Positions 35,936 through 48,930 of a stretch of 64,000 nucleotides of DNA are shown piece after piece. The notes under the pieces are model-generated. The model worked only from the letters and a program-made list of their open reading frames with translations, did no database searches and was not told the DNA's origin. Origin of the DNA: Stomorhina lunata (lineage: Eukaryota > Arthropoda > Insecta > Diptera > Rhiniidae). The stretch covers positions 112,214,361-112,278,360 of the forward strand of contig OW121741.1 of NCBI GenBank assembly GCA_933228675.1. Direction: 5' to 3'. Every line of letters begins with the position of its first letter. Position 1 is the stretch's first letter. The position numbers were made by a program, and so were the translations under genes.

Positions 35936-38900
35936 TAGGAAATGTTTGCAAAATTTTCTTTTGAAACTTATGAAAAAAATTCCAATAAAAATTAGAAATT
36001 TTTGAAAAATTTCCTATTAAAAAATAAGAAATTTTATAAAAGATTCCTTTACAAAAAAAGAAGTTTTTAAAAAAATTTCCTTAAGAATAAAAAAAATTCA
36101 AAATTATCTACAAAAATGAGAAATTTTTTAAAAAAAATTCCTAAAGAAAAATAAGATATTTTTGAAAATTTTCTATGAAAATAAGAAATTTTTGAAAAAT
36201 TTTCTATAATAAAAAGAAATTTTTGAAAAAATTCCTAAAAAAATAAAAGAAATTTTGAAAAATTTCCTATTTAAAAGCAAAATTTATTAAAAACTTTCCT
36301 TAAAAAAAAAACAAGAAATTTGAAAAAATAAGAAATTCTTAACAAAATTTTTATAGAAACGTAAGGAATTTTAAATTTATTATAAAAATTCACCCAAAAA
36401 AATAAAAAAAAAATTTTTAAATTTGCTAAAAACTTTTTGAAAAATTTGCTATAAAAATGTAACATTTTTTAATAATTTCATATAAAACAAGAAATTAAAA
36501 AAAAATCTATAAAAATAAAGAAACTTTTAAATAAATTAGAAAAATAAAAATTTTTTATACGTTTCCTATTAAAAATATGAAATTTTTAAAAATTTCCTAT
36601 AAAAATAAGAAACAGTTGAAAATTTTTCTATAAAAAAAATTTTTGAAAAATTTCATATAAAAATCTGAAATTGTTGGAAAATTTCTTAAAACATTTTCAA
36701 AAAATTTCTGATAAAAATATTAAAATTTTTAATAATTTAATATAAAAATAAGAAATTTTTGGAAAAATATTGCTTTGAAAATAAGAAATTTTTACAAATA
36801 TCCTAAAAATATAAGACATTTAAAAAAGAATCTTGAAAAAAAGTTTTTAGAAAATTTTCTATAGAAAATAAGAAATTTTTGAAAAATTTTCTAGAAAAAT
36901 TAAATTTTTGAAAAGTTAGAAATTTTGGAAAAAATTGCGATAGAAATAAAAATCCTATAGAAATATATGAGATTTTTACAAAATCTTCTATAAAAGTAAG
37001 AAATTTTCGAAAAATTTCTTGTAGAAAAATAAGAAATATTAAAAAATTTCTTTCAAAAATAAAAAAATTTTGAAAAATTTCCTACAGAAATATAAAAAAA
37101 AAACAAATTAAATAAAAATTTTTGAAATATTTTCTGTAGAAAAGTACGAAGTATGATATAAAATTTTTGAAAAATATGAAATTTATGAAACATATGAATT
37201 TTTTTAAAATTTTGAATAAAAATTTTAATTTTTCAAAAATTTCCTACAAAAATATTAAATTTTTAAAAAAAATATGAAATTTTACAAAAAAAATATGAAA
37301 TTTTACAAAATATATAAAATTTTTTAAAATTCATAGGAAATTTATAAAAAATTTGAAATTTTTGATAAATTTGCTATCAATATATAAAATATTGAAAAAA
37401 CTTCCTATAAAAATATAAAATTTTTGAAAAAATTCCTAGAAAATATGAAATTTTTCAAATATTTCTATAAAAATATAAAATTTTAAAATATGAAATTTTT
37501 GAAAAATTTCCTATAAAAATATGAAATTTTTTAAAACTTCCTATAAAAATATGAAATTTGAAACATTTCCTTTAAAAATTTAAAATTTTTTAAAAAATTC
37601 CTATCAAAAATTTTGAAAAATTTCTTATTAAAATATGAAAATTTTTTTACAAAATAAGGAATTTTTGAAAAATTTTCTAGAAAAATTAAATTTTTGAAAA
37701 GTTAGAAATTTTGGAAAAAATTGCGATAGAAATAAAAATCCTATAGAAATATATGAAATTTTTACAAAATCTTCTATAAAAGTAAGAAATTTTCGAAAAA
37801 TTTCTTGTAGAAAAATAAGAAATATTAAAAAATTTCTTTCAAAAATAAAAAAATTTTGAAAAATTTCCTACAGAAATATAAAAAAAAACAAATTAAATAA
37901 AAATTTTTGAAATATTTTCTGTAGAAAAGTACGAAGTATGATATAAAATTTTTGAAAAATATGAAATTTATGAAACATATGAATTTTTTTTAAATTTTTA
38001 ATAAAAATTTTAATTTTTCAAAAATTTCCTACAAAAATATTAAATTTTTAAAAAAAATATGAAATTTTACAAAAAAAATATGAAATTTTACAAAATATAT
38101 AAAATTTTTTAAAATTCATAGGAAATTTATAAAAAATTTGAATTTTTTGATAAATTTGCTATCAATATATAAAATATTGAAAAAACTTCCTATAAAAATA
38201 TAAAATTTTTTAAAAAATTCCTAGAAAATATGAAATTTTTCAAATATTTCTATAAAAATATAAAATTTTAAAAAATTTTAAAATATGAAATTTTTGAAAA
38301 ATTTCCTATAAAAATATGAAATTTTTTAAAACTTCCTATAAAAATATGAAATTTGAAACATTTCCTTTAAAAATTTAAAATTTTTTAAAAAATTCCTATC
38401 AAAAATTTTGAAAAATTTCTTATTAAAATATGAAAATTTTTTTACAAAAATAAGGAATTTTTTAAAAATTTCCTATAAAAATATGAAATTTTTGAAAAAT
38501 TTCCTATAAAAGTGAAAAATTTTTTAAAAAAATAAGAAATTTTTGAAAAATTTCTTTCATAAATAAGAAATTTTTGAAAAATTTCATATAAAAATAAGAA
38601 ATTTTTGAAAAATTTCATATAAAAATAAGAAATTTTTGAAAAATTTCATATAAAAATAAGAAATTTTTGAAAAGTTTCATATAAAAATAAGAAATTTTTG
38701 AAAAAATTCATATAAAATATAAACTTTTTGAAAAATTTCTTATAAAAATATGAAATTTTTGAAAAATTTCCTATAAAAATATGAAATTTATAGAATTTTC
38801 ATATAAAAATAGTATTTTTTTTTTAATTTCATATAAAAATAGGAACTTTTTAAAAATTTCATATAAAAATAGGAAATTTTTCTATACAAATAGGAAATTT

Positions 38901-39525
38901 TTGAAACATTTCCTAAAAAAACTGTAAAAATTTTCTTTAAAAATAGAAAATTTTGGAAAAATTTCGAATAAAAAAAGGACATTTTTGAAAAATTTCTTAT
39001 AAAAGAAGAAAAATTTCCTATAAAAAGATAAAATTTAAAAAAAAAATTTCCTATAAAGATATATAGTTTTTTAATAATTTCCAATAAAATAAGAAGTTTT
39101 TGAAAATTTGCCTAAAATAATAAGATTTTTTGAAAAATTTTTTATAAAAATATGATAATATTGAAAAAATTCCTATAAAAATTAGAAATTAGAAAATTAG
39201 AAAAATTTATATAAAAATATGAAATTTTCTATAAAAATATGAAATTTTTAAGAAATTTCCTACAAAAACATGAATTTTTTGAAAAATTTCCTATAAAATT
39301 ATGAAATTTAGGAAAATTTTCCTATGAAAATATGAAATTTTTAAAAATTTCCTATAAAATTACGAAATTTTTGAAAAATATCTACAAAATACGATTTTTT
39401 TTTTAATCTTATATAAAAACAAGAAATTTTTAACAAATTTCCGGTAAAAAATTAGACACTTTTGAAAAATTTTCTATAGAAAAATAAGAAATTTTAAAAA
39501 ACTTAAAATAATAATTTAAAAATTA
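35936..39525 (+). repeat. 31-bp minisatellite, block 7 (forward orientation)
   Basis: The longest block, about 3.6 kb, in forward orientation. It is highly degenerate except at 38570-38790, where consecutive units are nearly identical. It contains a large direct duplication (36867-38445). The minus-strand frames at 36271-36465 and 38788-39084 are repeat by-products. Confidence 0.93.
36867..38445 (+). repeat. Tandem segmental duplication of about 786 bp inside block 7
   Basis: Copy 1 (about 36867-37652) and copy 2 (about 37653-38445) match in order at unit-specific variants: TTGCGATAGAAATAAA at 36935 and 37721 (offset 786), AAAGTACGAAGTATGATA near 37140 and 37926, and TTTGCTATCAATATATAAA near 37368 and 38153. 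Differences are few, including a roughly 10-base insertion near 38268. This is a recent duplication of 25 or so diverged units as one block. Confidence 0.88.
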
Positions 39526-40805
39526 ATTTGAAGTTAGTAAGTATCATATAGTGGAATTTGTCATGTTTTAGGCTCTTTTGTTTTAGAAAGGTTGATTGCG
39601 TATACTTAATATTTAATGTTAACCAAATAACAAATATCAATTATACGTAATGTAACCTTCAAATGTTGCAAATTCCCATATATGATAATTACTAACTTCA
39701 AATTAATATTTGATATAACGTGACCGAACAAATGATGCAGGAGTTCTTCTTTTTGGGGCTACTTTCATAAAAAATTGGGTGCCGAAATTATGTGTTGTAC
39801 TGTGCTTTTCATTCTAGATTTGCTATTGTCATATTTCTTTTAATGTAACTTTTCTATCATTAAAAATGTTCTAATTAAATCAAATTTAGAAATCTTCTTT
39901 AAATTGTACATATTTTCAATTACATTGCCCTAAAAATCTGTTAAACATTTTAGAGGGCTCTTTAAATTCGACTTTATTACATCATTTCTGTCTTAAGATT
40001 TGCCTTAATTTACTAAATAACTATGTTAAAACCCTTCAATCTTTCTTGGTAAACAACATTTTTATTTTTCTTTTTCACTTCCTCTTCATTGGTCAAAAGT
40101 ATATTTTTAAAGTTGCTTTAACCTGAAGAATAAAGTGTTTCTTTTTTATTTTTTAATATTTTTCTTTTGTTTAGTAAAGAAGGAAGAAAAAAACAGAAGC
40201 AGTTGCTTTAACTTCAACTTTAGCAACCACTATTTCACAGTAAAATCTATGTCAAAATTAATTAAAATTTTGATTTATATGAAAAACTTTCGACACTTTT
40301 GTTTCTTTTGCATCCTTTTAAGAGGTTTGTGCTTTTTATGAAGATATTGTTTAATTTTTAAGTTTGAATAAAAACCAAAATGATAGGAAAATATTTAAAC
40401 ATTGAGAATATATATTAGGGTGATGATACTTAAGACAATAATATCCATAATATTTTGACTTTATATATAGTGACTTGATCCTTATTTTATATCAAAATTA
40501 TAAAAATGCTGAAATAAATAAAGGCAAACTGGTATATACAAAATTTATTTGTTCTAAAAACGATTACTTTTAAAATATTTTACTTTTAGATTTGAACTCC
40601 TTTAGTAATTATACAAATTCTTTTATAAATTTTTACATTACTTACATATCAAGTTTTTTGAAATCTTTTACCCGCAAGTCAAAGAAACTGATGCCGATGC
40701 ATGAAAAAAGGTTGAGGTCGGCAAAATTTTTTGACTGAACAAAACAAAACACCGAAACCCAAAACAACAAAAGTAAACCAAAGTTATATAAATAAAACAA
40801 AAAAA
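39526..40805. other. Gene-free spacer
   Basis: No supported gene. A plus-strand frame at 40135-40341 is Phe/Leu-rich and motif-free. The right end holds sequence that becomes the first degenerate units of the 87-bp array. Confidence 0.5.
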
Positions 40806-43800
40806 ATCGAGAAAAAACTTGATTTTTGGGATCATTTGGATTATTTTTTTGTACGAAAAACTCACATAATCGTCCAATCGAGAAAATACTTGATCTTTAA
40901 AATCATTTTGATTTTTTTGTATGAAAACTTAAAATTGGCTGTAGTTTCTTAAATAATCGAGAAAATACTTGATTTTTGTGATCATTTTGATTTTTTTGTA
41001 TGAAAACTTAAAATTGGCTGTAGTTTCTTAAATAAGCGTCCAATCGAGAAAATACTTGATTTTTGTGATCATTTTAATTTTTTTGTATGAAAACTTAAAA
41101 TTAGCTGTAGTTTCTTAAATAAGCGTCCAATCGAGAAAATACTTGATTTTTGTGATCATTTTGATTTTTTTGTATGAAAAACTTAAAATTGGCTGTAGTT
41201 TCTTAAATAAGCGTCCAATCGAGAAAATACTTGATTTTTGTGATCATTTTGATTTTTTTGTATGAAAACTTAAAATTGGCTGTAGTTTCTTAAATAAGCG
41301 TCCAATCGAGAAAATACTTGATTTTTGTGATCATTTTGATTTCTTTGTATGAAAAACTTAAAATTTGCGGTAGTTTCTTAAATAAGCGTCCAATCGAGAA
41401 AATACTTGATTTTTGTGATCATTGTAATTTTTTTGTATGAAAACTTAAAATTAGCTGTAGTTTCTTAAATAAGCGTCCAATCGAGAAAATAGTTGATTTT
41501 TGTGATCATTTTGATTTTTTTGAATGAAAAACTTAAAATTGGCTGTAGTTTCTTAAATAAGCGTCCAATCGAGAAAATACTTAATTTTTGTGATCATTTT
41601 GATTTTTTTGTATGAAAAACTTAAAATTGGCTGTATTTAGTTTCTTAAATAAGCGTCCAATCGAGAAAATACTTGATTTTTGTGATCAATTTGATTTTTT
41701 TGTATGAAAAACTTAAAATTGGCTGTAGTTTCTTAAATAAGCGTATGAAAACTTAAAATTGGCTGTAGTTTCTTAAATAAGCGTCCAATCGAGAAAATAC
41801 TTGATTTTTGTGATCATTTTGATTTTTTTGTATGAAAAACTTAAAATTGGCTGTAGTTTCTTAAATAAGCGTATGAAAACTTAAAATTGGCTGTAGTTTC
41901 TTAAATAAGCGTCCAATCGAGAAAATACTTGATTTTTGTGATCAATTTGATTTTTTTGTATGAAAAACTTAAAATTGGCTGTAGTTTCTTAAATAAGCGT
42001 CCAATCGAGAAAATAGTTGATTTTTGTGATCATTTTAATTTTTTTGTATGAAAACTTAAAGTTGGCTGTAGTTTCTGAAATAAGCGTCCCATCGAGGAAA
42101 TACTTGATCATTTTGATTTTTTTGTATGAAAACTTAAAATTGGCTGTAGTTTCTTAAGAAGGGTCCAATCGAGAAAATACTTGATTTTTGTGCTCATTTT
42201 GATTTTTTTGTATAAAAACTTAAAATTGGCTGTTGTTAAAATAAGCGTCCAATCGAGAAAACACTTGATTTTGATTTTTTTGTATGAAAACTTAAAATTG
42301 GCTGTAGTTTCTTAAATAAGCGTCCAATCGAGAAAATACTTGATTTTTGTGATCATTTTGATTTTTTTGTATGAAAAACTTAAAATTGGCTGTAGTTTCT
42401 TAAATAAGCGTCCAATCGAGAAAATACTTGATTTTTGTGATCATTTTGATTTTTTTGTATGAAAACTTAAAATTGGCTGTAGTTTCTTAAATAAGCGTCC
42501 AATCGAGAAAATACTTGATTTTTGTGACCATATTAATTTTTTTGTATGAAAACTTAAAATTGGTTGTAGTTTCTTACATAAGCGTCCAATCGGGAAAATA
42601 CTTGATTTTTGTGATCATTTTGATTTTTTTTGTATGAAAACTTAAAATTGGCTGTAGTTTCTTAAATAAGCGTCCAATCGAGAAAATAGTTGATTTTTGT
42701 GACCATATTAATTTTTTTGTATAAAGAACTTAAAATTGGCTGTAGTTTCTTACATAAGAGTCCAATCGAGAAAATAGTTGATTTTTGTGACCATATTAAT
42801 TTTTTTGTATAAAGAACTTAAAATTGGCTGTAGTTTCTTACATAAGCGTCCAATCGAGAAAANNNNNNNNNNNNNNNNNNNNNNNNNNNNNNNNNNNNNN
42901 NNNNNNNNNNNNNNNNNNNNNNNNNNNNNNNNNNNNNNNNNNNNNNNNNNNNNNNNNNNNNNNNNNNNNNNNNNNNNNNNNNNNNNNNNNNNNNNNNNNN
43001 NNNNNNNNNNNNNNNNNNNNNNNNNNNNNNNNNNNNNNNNNNNNNNNNNNNNNNNNNNNNNNTTTTTTTGTATGAAAACTTAAAATTGGCTGTAGTTTCT
43101 TAAATAAGCGTCCAATCGAGAAAATACTTGATTTTTGTGATCATTTTGATTTTTTTGTATGAAAACTTAAAATTGGCTGTAGTTTCTTAAATAAGCGTCC
43201 AATCGAGAAAATACTTGATTTTTGTGATCATTTTGATTTTTTTGTGTGAAAACTTAAAATTGGCTGTAGTTTCTTAAATAAGCGTCCAATCGAGAAAATA
43301 CTTGATTTTTGTGATCATTTTGATTTTTTTGTATGAAAACTTAAAATTGGCTGTAGTTTCTTAAATAAGCGTCCAATCGAGAAAATACTTGATTTTTGTG
43401 ATCATTTTGATTTTTTTGTATGAAAACTTAAAATTGGCTGTAGTTTCTTAAATAAGCGTCCAATCGAGAAAATACTTGATTTTTGTGATCATTTTGATTT
43501 TTTTGTATGAAAACTTAAAATTGGCTGTAGTTTCTTAAATAAGCGTCCAATCGAGAAAATACTTGATTTTTGTGATCATTTTGATTTTTTTTGTATCAAA
43601 ACTTAAAATTGGCTGTAGTTTCTTAAATAAGCGTCCAATCGAGAAAATACTTGATTTTTGTGATTTTGAGAAAATACTTGATTTTTGTGATCATTTTGAT
43701 TTTTTTTGTATCAAATTAAAATTGGCTGTAGTTTCTTAAATAAGCGTCCAATCGAGAAAATACTTGATTTTTGTGATCATTTTGATTTTTTTTGTATCAA

Positions 43801-44941
43801 AACTTAAAATTGGCTGTAGTTTCTTAAATAAGCGTCCAATCGAGTAAATACTTGATTTTTGTGATCATATTGATTTTTTTGTATGAAAACTTAAAATTGG
43901 CTGTAGTTTCTTAAATAAGCGTCCAATCGAGAAAATACTTGATTTTTGTGATCATTTTGATTTTTTTGTATGAAAACTTAAAATTGGCTGTAGTTTCTTA
44001 AATAAGCGTCCAATCGAGAAAATACTTGATTTTTGTGATCATTTTGATTTTTTTGTATGAAAACTTAAAATTGGCTGTAGTTTCTTAAATAAGCGTCCAA
44101 TCGAGAAAATACTTGATTTTTGTGATCATTTTGATTTTTTTTTGTATCAAAACTTAAAATTGGCTGTAGTTTCTTAAATAAGCGTCCAATCGAGAAAATA
44201 CTTGATTTTTGTGATCATTTTGATTTTTTTGTATGAAAACTTAAAATTGGCTGTAGTTTCTTAAATAAGCGTCCAATCGAGAAAATACTTGATTTTTGTG
44301 ATCATTTTGATCTTTTTGTATGAAAACTTAAAGTTGGCTGTAGTTTCTGAAATAAGCGTCCCATCGAGAAAATACTTGATCATTTTGATTTTTTTGTATG
44401 AAAACTTAAAATTGGCTGTAGTTTCTTAAATAAGCGTCCAATCGAGAAAATACTTGATTTTTGTGATCATTTTGATTTTTTTGTATGAAAACTTAAAATT
44501 GGCTGTAGTTTCTTAAATAAGCGTCCAATCGAGAAAATACTTGATTTTTGTGATCATTTTGATTTTTTTGTATGAAAACTTAAAATTGGCTGTAGTTTCT
44601 TAAATAAGCGTCCAATCGAGAAAATACTTGATTTTTGTGATCATTTTAATTTTTTTGTATGAAAACTTAAAATTGGCTGTAGTTTCTTAAACTTAAACTT
44701 AAAATTGGCTGTAGTTTCTTAAATAAGCGTCCAATCGAGAAAATACTTGATTTTTGTGATCATTTTGATTTTATTGTATGAAAACTTAAAATTGGCTGTA
44801 GTTTCTTAAATAAGCGTCCAATCGAGAAAATACTTGATTTTTGTGATCATTTTGATTTTTTTGTATGAAAACTTAAAATTGGCTGTAGTTTCTTAAATAA
44901 GCGTCCAATCGAGAAAATACTTGATTTTTGTGATCATTTTG
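40806..44941. repeat. 87-bp satellite array, about 47 copies
   Basis: Units are marked by AAGCGTCCAATCGAGAAAA, TTGATTTTTGTGATCATTTT and AACTTAAAATTGGCTGTAGT. The spacing is 87 bp where regular (for example 43108, 43195, 43282) and 88 where GAAAAAC replaces GAAAAC. The left end starts with diverged units; the right end stops abruptly in GATCATTTTGA. Truncated and compound units occur at 41740, 41870, 42100, 43660, 44370 and 44690. A 200-base N gap interrupts it. The unit length is divisible by three, but every frame carries stops, so open frames here are not genes. Confidence 0.97.
42863..43062. other. Assembly gap of 200 N
   Basis: Exactly 200 N inside the 87-bp satellite, a typical placeholder length. 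The true number of satellite copies is therefore unknown. Open frames crossing it are meaningless. Confidence 0.99.
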
Positions 44942-45745
44942 AGGGTTTGTATTGCGTTGTATAAAATTGTACATTATTTTTGGCAAAATTGAAAAAACTT
45001 AAATTTAGCTTTTTTTATTTTCTAAACAATTATGGAATTGTTTAAAAAAAAATCTCCTGTAAAAAAGAAACTTTTAACTTTTCGAAACCAAAAGAAAAAC
45101 GTGAAGCTTAAGAAATTATTTAAAGTTTTGTCTTGCGTGTATTTTCATCCAATTTTGGTTGGCCAAAACTTATGGCCAAAAATAAACGATTTGAAGTGAA
45201 CAGACAGACTAAGACGCACAACCAATACATAAAACCAAACTTAATTTATCAAATTGTTAACATTTCTTCTTACTTCTCCAGTTATTTCTGTTTTTTTTTC
45301 GTTTTTTTTTTTTCTTCTTCTAAAATTTTAAGTAGAAAGTTTTTACTAAGTTTATTTGTACAACTGTTACTTGGCATGTTATCATTTCTATGCAAAATAT
45401 TTTCAAATTCTAAGTAAAATAGCAAATATCTACTGGGAGAAGCTGCAAAAAATTCGTAACAAAAATTACCAGCTAAAAGAAAAGCGATAGAGAAGAAATC
45501 TTTATCTATAAGACAAATATTTTTACGAAGAAACTTTAGCAACACATGCAAAATAAATCACAAATGCAACAAATCGAATCAACGTAAAACTTTCTCAAAT
45601 GTTTCTTCGTTTTTCTTATATGTTTTTTTTTTTGTTGTTTTGTAACAAAACTTCAATTTGAAGTTGAATAACGAGCAGGCACCAGCTGACAATAAGAAGG
45701 TGGCTTATACTGGAGTCGAGTGTAAGGGGAATAAAATATATTGAT
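44942..45745. other. Gene-free spacer
   Basis: No supported gene. A plus-strand frame (45133-45417) and a minus-strand frame (45282-45551) overlap head to head. They read Ser/Phe-rich and Lys-rich low-complexity sequence from T-runs. Neither has a recognisable motif. Confidence 0.5.
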
Positions 45746-47485
45746 TTACTTCTTATTTTTATAGGAAATTTTCAAAAATTTCTTATTTAAAAAAAATTTA
45801 TTTTTTAATTTCGAATTTTCAAAATTTTCAAAAATTTCTTATTTTAATAGGAAATTTTATGAAAATTTCTTATTTTAATAGGAAATTTTATGAAAATTTC
45901 TTATTTTTATAGAAATTTTTCAAAAATTTCTTACTTCGATAGGAAATTTTTCAAAAATTTCTTATTTGTATAGGAAATTTTTTAAAAATTTCTTATTTTT
46001 ATAGGAAATTATTCAAAAATATTTTATTTTGATAGGAAATTTTTGAAAAATTTCTTATTTTTATCGAAAATGTTTAAAAAATTTCTTATTTTTATAAGAA
46101 ATTTTAGAACAATTTTTTAAAAATTCCTTTTTTTTATAGGAAATTTTTCAAAAATTTCTTATTTATTTTAATAAGAATTTTTTTTTTAGATTTATACGAA
46201 ATTTTTCAAAGATTTCTTATTTTAATGAAAATTTTTTTAAAAATTCTTATTTTTTTAGGAAAGTTTTCGAAAATTTCTCATTTTTACAGGCAATTATTCA
46301 AAAATTTCTTATTTTTATAAACATTTTTTTAAAAGTTTCTTATTTTTAAAGGAAAATTTTCAAAAATTTCTTATTTTTATAGAAAATTTTCAAAAATTTA
46401 TTATTTTTATAGGAAATTTTTCTAAACTTTTTCCTTTTTATACGAAAATTTTCAAAAATTTTTGTTTTTATAAAAAACATTTTAAAACTTTCTTACTTTT
46501 ATAGGAAATTTTTCAAAAATTCTTACTTTTATAGATAACATTTCAAAAAATTCTAATTTTTATTGTAAATTTTACAAAAATTTCATATTTTTATAGAAAA
46601 TTTTCAAAAATTTCCTATTTTGATAGTAAATTTTTCAAAAGTTTTATACTTTTAAAGAAAATTTTTAAAAATTTCTTATTTTTATAAGAAAGTTTTTTTC
46701 AAATTTTTTTTAAAAATTTCTTATTTTTAAAGGCAATTTTTCAAAAATTTCTTAATTTTACATGAATTGTTTAAAAATTTTTTATTTCGTAGGAAATTTT
46801 TAAAAAATTTCTGATTTTTATAGAAAGTTTTTCAAAATTTCCTATTTTTATAAAAAAGTTTTCAAAAGCTCCTTATTTTTGTTGGAAATTTTTCATAAAT
46901 TTCGTGTTTTTGCAGAAAATTTTTTATTAAGATTTTATTTTTAAATTTGTTAATTTTTTAAGACAAGTTTTCAAAATTTCAAAAAATTTCAAATCTTTTA
47001 GGAAATTTTCAAAAATTTCTTATTTTTTAAAGAATTTTTTCAAAAGTTTTATAGAATTTTTTTCTTTTTTTTGATTTTATAGAAAATTTTTCAAAAATTT
47101 CTTATTTTTTTAGAAAATTTTCAAAAAAAATTATTTTTATAAGAAATTTTTCAAAACTTTTTTATTTTTTTAGGTAATTAAAAAAAAATTCTTATTTTTA
47201 AAGAAAGTTTTTAAAAATTTATAATTTATATAAGAAAATTTTCAAAAATTTATTAGTTTCATAGAAAGTTTTTAAAAAATTTCTTATTTTATATAAAATT
47301 GTTAAAAAGTTTCAAATTTTTTTGAATAGAAAATTTTTCTAAAATCTATTATTTTTACAGGAAATTTTTTAAAAGTTTCTTATTTTTATAAGAAATTTTT
47401 AAAAATTATTCAATTTTTATAAGAATTTTTTCAAAAATTTTGAGTATTTATAAGTAATTTTTAAAAATATTTTTTTCTTTTTATA
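45746..47485 (-). repeat. 31-bp minisatellite, block 8 (reverse orientation)
   Basis: About 55 units in reverse orientation, most regular at 45840-46060 and increasingly degenerate to the right. It faces forward-oriented block 9 across about 1.45 kb. Confidence 0.93.
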
Positions 47486-48930
47486 TTTTAAACCCCTTCC
47501 AATATATTTTTTGCTACGCCTGATTCTTGTTATCAAATAATTCTTATTATAGATTATAGGTTTCTTATACGAATATTTATTTCATATTTTTTAAAAATAA
47601 CCCACAATTTTTTTTTCAAAATCTAAACTTGAAAAATGTAAATATGAATTTCAAAACTTATACCATTTTTTTTTTTGCTTAAGAGGCAAGTAAACTATTC
47701 AATAAAATTAAAAGAAAAAACATAACTTTTGCATAAAAAATTTAGTTACTTCAGGGTCCAAAAAAATTCTTTAAACTAATTTCTAAACAAATTTTTTAAA
47801 ATTTTAAAAACTAAAACTTTCAAGTTAATTAATTTCTTAAAGTATTTCTTTAAATTTTACTTTTCAGTTTAAATCTCTAGCAAATTCATGCAAAACAAAT
47901 CAAACCCATTCACATATTTCGGTAAAAATGCCTGGATTTCAATCAAAAGTAAATCAATGTTTTAAATAGATTTCCATGCCACATCCGTCCCAAAACCCCA
48001 TATAAACCCAAACACATTCAATTGAAAAAGTTTTAAATATCATTACGGTCTGCTTAATTTGAATACGAATGCAACAATTTACAACGTTACACACAAATAT
48101 GAACAAATATCCTCCCTGATGCTTGTAAATTGGAAAAAAGTACTTTTACTCGCTTACAACGAAAACAATTCAACTGCAGTTGGATTTACAAAATGATTAC
48201 TTAAAAGTTACCTGAACCATAAAACTTAACAGAAAATAAAAAATGAGAGCAAATAATACAAAAATATTCTTAAATAGTTAAACAATTTGAAATCATTTTT
48301 ATTTTTAAATCGGCAATAGTTTCTTAAATTGGAAAATAAAAACCAAAGTTAAAACTCATTTTTTTCCTATCAAAAAAAAATAAAACAAAAAAACAAAATT
48401 TACAAAATTTATAAAAAGAACATTTCAAAAAATTATAATTTTGATAGAAAATTTTCCAAAAATTTATTTTTTTATAACAAACATTGCATTTTTTCCCAAT
48501 AATTTTTACGCATAAAATTTAGCATTCATTTATCTTGTGTTAGCAATTTCCTTTGTTGTATTATAAACTTCACACTCAAGGATGTTTTTATTATCCTTAA
48601 AACATCTAACACATCATGAGTTTTTTATAAAAAATACAAAAAAAAATCTAAACTAAGAAAAACTTTAAAATTTGCATACGATTGAAATGAACTAAATCAA
48701 GTGAAGCATTTCCTGTCATCAGCTGAATTGATTGTAATAAATATAAAAACGAAGAGCTAAAGAAGGAATAGATTTTGAGAAAAAATTGCTGTCATTTAAC
48801 ATTTTGATTTTTTGATTTTAAGATCACACGTAAATGAGATACAAGATAAATGGAGCATGTGAAATAAATTGTTAAAAAAAAAGTTGGATCAAAAAGATGT
48901 TACTTTTTGATGATACATATAATATAAATT
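47486..48930. other. Unique spacer between inverted minisatellite blocks
   Basis: AT-rich, with no supported gene or open frame of note. It is the loop of the third potential fold-back structure. Confidence 0.5.

Noticed and set aside
40668..43083. Open frames in and next to the 87-bp satellite, two of them crossing the N gap
   Set aside because: Satellite units and gap placeholders, with a stop in each regular unit.
40806..44941. Regular repeats considered as a CRISPR-like array
   Set aside because: Whole 87-bp units are repeated, with no unique spacers. The DNA is eukaryotic, and there are no cas genes.
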